64,000 nt of DNA from positions 62,001 through 126,000 of the forward strand of contig NZ_SBHO01000004.1 in assembly GCF_006980705.1 (NCBI RefSeq), written 5' to 3'. The notes below the pieces were generated by a model, which did not search any database, was not told the DNA's origin, and worked only from the letters and a program-made list of their open reading frames with translations. Position numbers and translations under genes: made by a program. Origin of the DNA: Tepidiphilus olei (GTDB lineage Bacteria; Pseudomonadota; Gammaproteobacteria; Burkholderiales; Rhodocyclaceae). Of the stretch, positions 60,812-64,000 are shown piece after piece; within the stretch, counting starts at the first letter, position 1; each line of letters opens with the position of its first letter.

Positions 60812-62070
60812 CCCCAGACGATCAGACAGTGGTTTTTCTTGCCGCGCTGCAGCACCGTGTAGCGGCCGAAGCGCCGGTCGGAGTCGCCGATCACCGCGTC
60901 CAGCGCCGTGACTTTCACGCCATTGACCGCCACCGCGCCGCTACTGAGGAACGTGCGCGCCTCGCTCTTCGACTTCGCCAACCCCGCGGCCACGAGCGCA
61001 TCCACCAGGCCGCTCTGCTCGCGCGACAAGGCCGCCGTGGGCATGCCATCGAGCGCGAGCTGGGCGTAATCTTCTTCCGTGAGCGCCTCGAGCGAGCCGG
61101 AGAAGAGCGCCGCGCTGATGCGCTCGGCCGCGCGCAGGGCCTCGCTGCCATGCACCAGCCGGGTCACTTCCTCGGCGAGTACCCGCTGCGCCTGCGGCTT
61201 GTCGCGCCGCCGATCTTCCTCTTCGATCGCCGCGATCGCCTCGACCGACAGGAAGGTGAAGTAGCGCAGGAATTTGTAGACGTCGGCGTCGGCCGTGTTG
61301 AGCCAGAACTGATAGAACTTGTAGGGCGAAGTCTTGCGCGGGTCGAGCCACACCGCGCCGGATTCGGTCTTGCCGAACTTCGTACCGTCGGCCTTGGTCA
61401 CCAGCGGCAGCGTCAGCCCATAGACTTCGGCGCGGCACAAGCGCCGCACCAGGTCGATACCGGCGGTGATGTTGCCCCACTGATCCGAACCGCCGATCTG
61501 CAACAGGCAACCATGGTGGCGGTAGAGCTCGACGAAATCGTAGGCCTGCAAGAGGCTATAGGCAAACTCGGTGAAGGAAATCCCCACCTCGTCGCGCGCC
61601 AAGCGCTGCTGCACCGCCTCTTTCTTGATCATGGCATTGACCGAGAAGTGCTTGCCGACCTCGCGCAGGAAGTCGAGCACGTTCATCTGGCCGAACCAGT
61701 CGTAGTTGTTCGCCAGGATCGCGGGATTGCCGCCCTCGAAGGAGAGGAAGGGTTCGAGCTGGCGCTGGATGCGCTCGCTCCACTGCGCCACCACGTCGAG
61801 CGAATTGAGTTTGCGCTCGTTGGCCTTGAAGCTCGGGTCGCCGATCATGCCGGTCGCCCCGCCCACCAGCGCGATGGGCCGGTGACCTGCCTGCTGGAAG
61901 CGGCGAAGCACCAGCACCGGCACGAGGTGCCCCAGATGCAGGCTGTCGGCGGTGGGGTCGAAACCGCAGTAGAGCGTGATTCGGCCTTCCTGCAGGCGCT
62001 GCTGCAGCGCCGTGAAATCGGTCGTCTGCGCGATCAGTCCGCGCGCGCGCAAATCCTCCAATACGTCCAT
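60808..62070 (-). CDS. tyrS: Tyrosyl-tRNA synthetase
   Basis: The product has 420 residues. The class I HIGH motif appears as HLGH in [22 protein letters not shown] appears as KFGKTE. A C-terminal S4 RNA-binding domain ([11 protein letters not shown]) is intact. It charges tRNA-Tyr. The gene overlaps comM by 4 bp. Confidence 0.96.
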   Translation of the reverse strand: MDVLEDLRARGLIAQTTDFTALQQRLQEGRITLYCGFDPTADSLHLGHLVPVLVLRRFQQAGHRPIALVGGATGMIGDPSFKANERKLNSLDVVAQWSERIQRQLEPFLSFEGGNPAILANNYDWFGQMNVLDFLREVGKHFSVNAMIKKEAVQQRLARDEVGISFTEFAYSLLQAYDFVELYRHHGCLLQIGGSDQWGNITAGIDLVRRLCRAEVYGLTLPLVTKADGTKFGKTESGAVWLDPRKTSPYKFYQFWLNTADADVYKFLRYFTFLSVEAIAAIEEEDRRRDKPQAQRVLAEEVTRLVHGSEALRAAERISAALFSGSLEALTEEDYAQLALDGMPTAALSREQSGLVDALVAAGLAKSKSEARTFLSSGAVAVNGVKVTALDAVIGDSDRRFGRYTVLQRGKKNHCLIVWG

Positions 62071-62156
62071 CGATTCGGATCCTCGTCGCCGGCAGGACGA
62101 TGCGCCCCGCCCCGTTCATGGGAAAGATTGGATTTTCCCACGAAAGCGGGCCCTCG

Positions 62157-62795
62157 TCAGCCGCGGCGCAGCCGGGCGATCAGCCGGTCGACTTCCTCGA
62201 GCGCCGCCTCGTGGCTGCCGGTGAGCGAGGCGGACGTGAGATAGCGCCCACCCACCGCCAGGGTCGGCACCCCGTCGATCTTGTAGGCACGGGCCCGCGC
62301 ATCGGCTTCTTTCACGCGCGTCTCCACGCCGAAAGAAGTCCAGGCCTCGTAGACCGCCTTGCCGTCGCCGCCGTTTTCCTGCACCCAGGCCCGCGCGCCG
62401 TCGCGGTCATAGACGAGACGCCGCTCGTCCTGCACCGCGGCGAAGATTTTCGAGTGCAGCGCCTCGAGCTGACCGGTCGCATCAAGCGAAAAGTACAGTC
62501 GCGCCAGCCCCGCGAGTGCTCCTTGCCCCCAGATCACGGGAGAGCGATGAAACGCCACGTCCTCGCTCAAGGTTTTCTTCCACCGTTCCACCAGCGGATC
62601 GAGATCGCGGCAATGCGGACAGCCATAGTGGAAGAACTCGATCACCTCGATCTTGCCGGCCAGGGTGGGCTGCGCCGGAGAAAGTTCCAAATGGGTCCTG
62701 CCCTGCCGTGCCTGCACGCTGCCAGCCCCGGCCAAAGCGAACGCGCCCAGAGCCTGGAGAAACCGTCTGCGGTCGATACCCCCGTTTTTCATCAT
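62157..62795 (-). CDS. dsbA: DsbA-type thiol:disulfide oxidoreductase
   Basis: The product has 212 residues. The leader DRRRFLQALGAFALAGAGS looks like a twin-arginine signal. The thioredoxin-fold active site is CPHC in FFHYGCPHCRDLD (near residue 60), with the cis-Pro loop GVPTLAVGG. It introduces disulfides in periplasmic proteins. It lies 12 bp after the SPOR-domain gene. Confidence 0.92.
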   Translation of the reverse strand: MMKNGGIDRRRFLQALGAFALAGAGSVQARQGRTHLELSPAQPTLAGKIEVIEFFHYGCPHCRDLDPLVERWKKTLSEDVAFHRSPVIWGQGALAGLARLYFSLDATGQLEALHSKIFAAVQDERRLVYDRDGARAWVQENGGDGKAVYEAWTSFGVETRVKEADARARAYKIDGVPTLAVGGRYLTSASLTGSHEAALEEVDRLIARLRRG

Positions 62796-62807
62796 TCTCG
62801 TCGCTCC

Positions 62808-63392
62808 TCATCTAACCAGCGTCGGGGAATAGCCCGCCGCCTGTAAGCGAGCACGCGCCACCTGCGCTTCGTCCTGACTGCGGTAGGGGCCGGCGCGGAC
62901 CCGATAGAGCGTACGACCATCGGGCATTCGCACCGGTTCCACCGTGGAAGTGATCCCCGCCAACGCCAGCTCGGCGCGAACCCGGCTCGCCTCCCGCTCG
63001 TTGGCAAAAGCACCCACTTGCCAAAAAAGCCGCTCCTGCGTCTGTGCCGGCGGGGGCTCGGGCGCAATCGCCGCCACCCGAGGCGGCTCGGGCACTATGG
63101 TTGCCGGCTCTTTCGTCGTGCCGTTCGCTTCTCCGGTCAACGTCTTGTAGAAATCGAACTTCATATCGGACACCGCCCCACTGGAAGCAGAAGCGGCTTG
63201 CCCCGTGTCCCTGGTGGGCGCAGTCGTGAAAGGCGGCGTACGCGTAAACCACCAGGCAAAAGCCGCGGCGATCAGCGCCCCGATGGCCAGCCCGACCAAC
63301 AAACCCAACGCCGTACCGCCGCCCGCGCCCAAGCGCCCTCCACTTCCAGCCCGCTGCGCTCGACGGCGACGGCAAACCCCCGGCTCGATCAT
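62808..63392 (-). CDS. SPOR-domain membrane protein (FtsN-like)
   Basis: The product has 194 residues. A basic N-terminus is followed by one membrane segment (about 28-50) and a Pro/Ala-rich linker. A C-terminal SPOR domain (about 118-194) contains FWQVGAFANEREASRVRAEL and YRVRAGPYRSQDEA. SPOR domains bind denuded peptidoglycan at the division septum. The position between argS and dsbA is a common betaproteobacterial arrangement. Confidence 0.9.
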   Translation of the reverse strand: MIEPGVCRRRRAQRAGSGGRLGAGGGTALGLLVGLAIGALIAAAFAWWFTRTPPFTTAPTRDTGQAASASSGAVSDMKFDFYKTLTGEANGTTKEPATIVPEPPRVAAIAPEPPPAQTQERLFWQVGAFANEREASRVRAELALAGITSTVEPVRMPDGRTLYRVRAGPYRSQDEAQVARARLQAAGYSPTLVR

Positions 63393-63402
63393 GGCCCCCT
63401 CC

Positions 63403-64000
63403 TCACATCGACTCCGGCGCCGAGACCCCGAGCAGCCCCAAACCCGTGGCGAGCACCGTTTTCACCGCCGCCGCGAGCGCCAGCCGCGCCAGGCGCAATG
63501 GCTCTTCTTCCACCAGGATACGCTCGGCGTTGTACCAGGCGTGGAAGTCCGATGCCAGATCCTTCAGATAGAACGCGATGTGGTGCGGCGCGCGCTCACT
63601 GGCCGCCGTCTGCACCACCTCGGGAAATGCCTGCAGGCGCACGCACAGATCGAGCGCCGCATCGCTCGTGAGCAAGGACGCGTCCGCTTCGCGCAAATCT
63701 TCGATCGTCCCGCCCCACTCGCGCAACACCGAGCAGATGCGCGCGTGCGCATACTGCACGTAATAGACGGGGTTCTCGTTCGACTGTTTCTTGGCCAGAT
63801 CGAGGTCGAAATCCAGGTGCTGGTCGCATTTGCGCAGCACGTAGAAGAAACGGCAGGCGTCGTTGCCCACCTCGGCGCGCAACTGGCGCAGCGTGACGAA
63901 CTCGCCTGCGCGCGTCGACATCGACACCTTCTCGCCATTGCGATAGAGCACGGCGAACTGCACCAGCGCCACCTCGAACTTCTCCGGATCGAGCCCGAGC
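63403..64000 (-). CDS. argS: Arginyl-tRNA synthetase, C-terminal part (cut by window edge)
   Basis: About 198 C-terminal residues are visible and the frame runs off the right edge, so the 5' part is outside. The DALR-type anticodon-binding domain is recognised by [36 protein letters not shown]-like spacing ([17 protein letters not shown]) and the terminal [12 protein letters not shown]. It is the first gene of argS-SPOR-dsbA. Confidence 0.93.
   Translation of the reverse strand, partial: LGLDPEKFEVALVQFAVLYRNGEKVSMSTRAGEFVTLRQLRAEVGNDACRFFYVLRKCDQHLDFDLDLAKKQSNENPVYYVQYAHARICSVLREWGGTIEDLREADASLLTSDAALDLCVRLQAFPEVVQTAASERAPHHIAFYLKDLASDFHAWYNAERILVEEEPLRLARLALAAAVKTVLATGLGLLGVSAPESM

Overview
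The window is a GC-rich chromosomal segment of a proteobacterium, most likely a betaproteobacterium. The evidence is a complete leucine/isovalerate (liu) operon with a MerR-type LiuR, class I PHA synthase, YebC-RuvC, RapZ, full-length ThiI with a rhodanese domain, ThiS-ThiG-TrmB and a DsbA-like protein with a twin-arginine-like leader. A Hydrogenophilales- or Rhodocyclales-like host would fit, but the sequence alone does not settle this. Housekeeping genes are packed tightly, with many ATGA, TGATG or TAGTG start/stop overlaps.

Bases 1-8142 form an accessory, partly decayed region. A large DEAD/DEAH helicase with a DUF1998-type C-terminus enters from the left edge; it is of the kind used in phage-defence systems and its 5' part lies outside. 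It is followed by an ABC-transporter ATPase remnant with an in-frame stop, a sulfate-binding protein gene with a nested hairpin over its ribosome binding site, an AT-rich non-coding stretch, a KefB/C-type antiporter and a wrecked IS481-family transposase.

Bases 8143-16859 hold a minus-strand run: SNF2/SWIM helicase, CopZ, CopA, a polysaccharide pyruvyl transferase-like protein, an EamA transporter and endonuclease V. Bases 16859-19895 carry yebC-ruvC-Na/Pi transporter on the plus strand. They converge on rapZ, followed by a HEPN/MNT (HepT/MntA-type) toxin-antitoxin pair.

Bases 21613-33340 are one long minus-strand catabolic operon. In order it holds liuR, isovaleryl-CoA dehydrogenase, thiolase, an EamA transporter, a second acyl-CoA dehydrogenase, LiuB, LiuC, LiuD, HMG-CoA lyase, a DUF1289 protein and a metallo-hydrolase with a DUF1289-like Cys4 leader. 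Three candidate LiuR sites sit at liuR, liuA and the thiolase. Together the enzymes take leucine-derived isovaleryl-CoA to acetyl-CoA and acetoacetate. A divergent metallo-hydrolase, phaC and a PIN-domain gene follow, then a succinyl-CoA:acetate CoA-transferase and galE.

Bases 39495-49475 carry thiI, a Bcr/CflA exporter, a PatB-type C-S lyase fused operonically to LivH-LivM-LivK-like transporter genes (no ATPases here), a 14-bp inverted-repeat element, serC, an ATP-grasp/TPR protein, ogt and small antitoxin debris. Bases 49476-64000 carry mutY, a flavin reductase, tRNA-Gly(CCC), thiS-thiG-trmB, sppA, a beta carbonic anhydrase, a PhnD-like binding protein coupled to a GGDEF/EAL protein, pdxH, comM-tyrS, dsbA, a SPOR protein and the 3' end of argS at the right edge.
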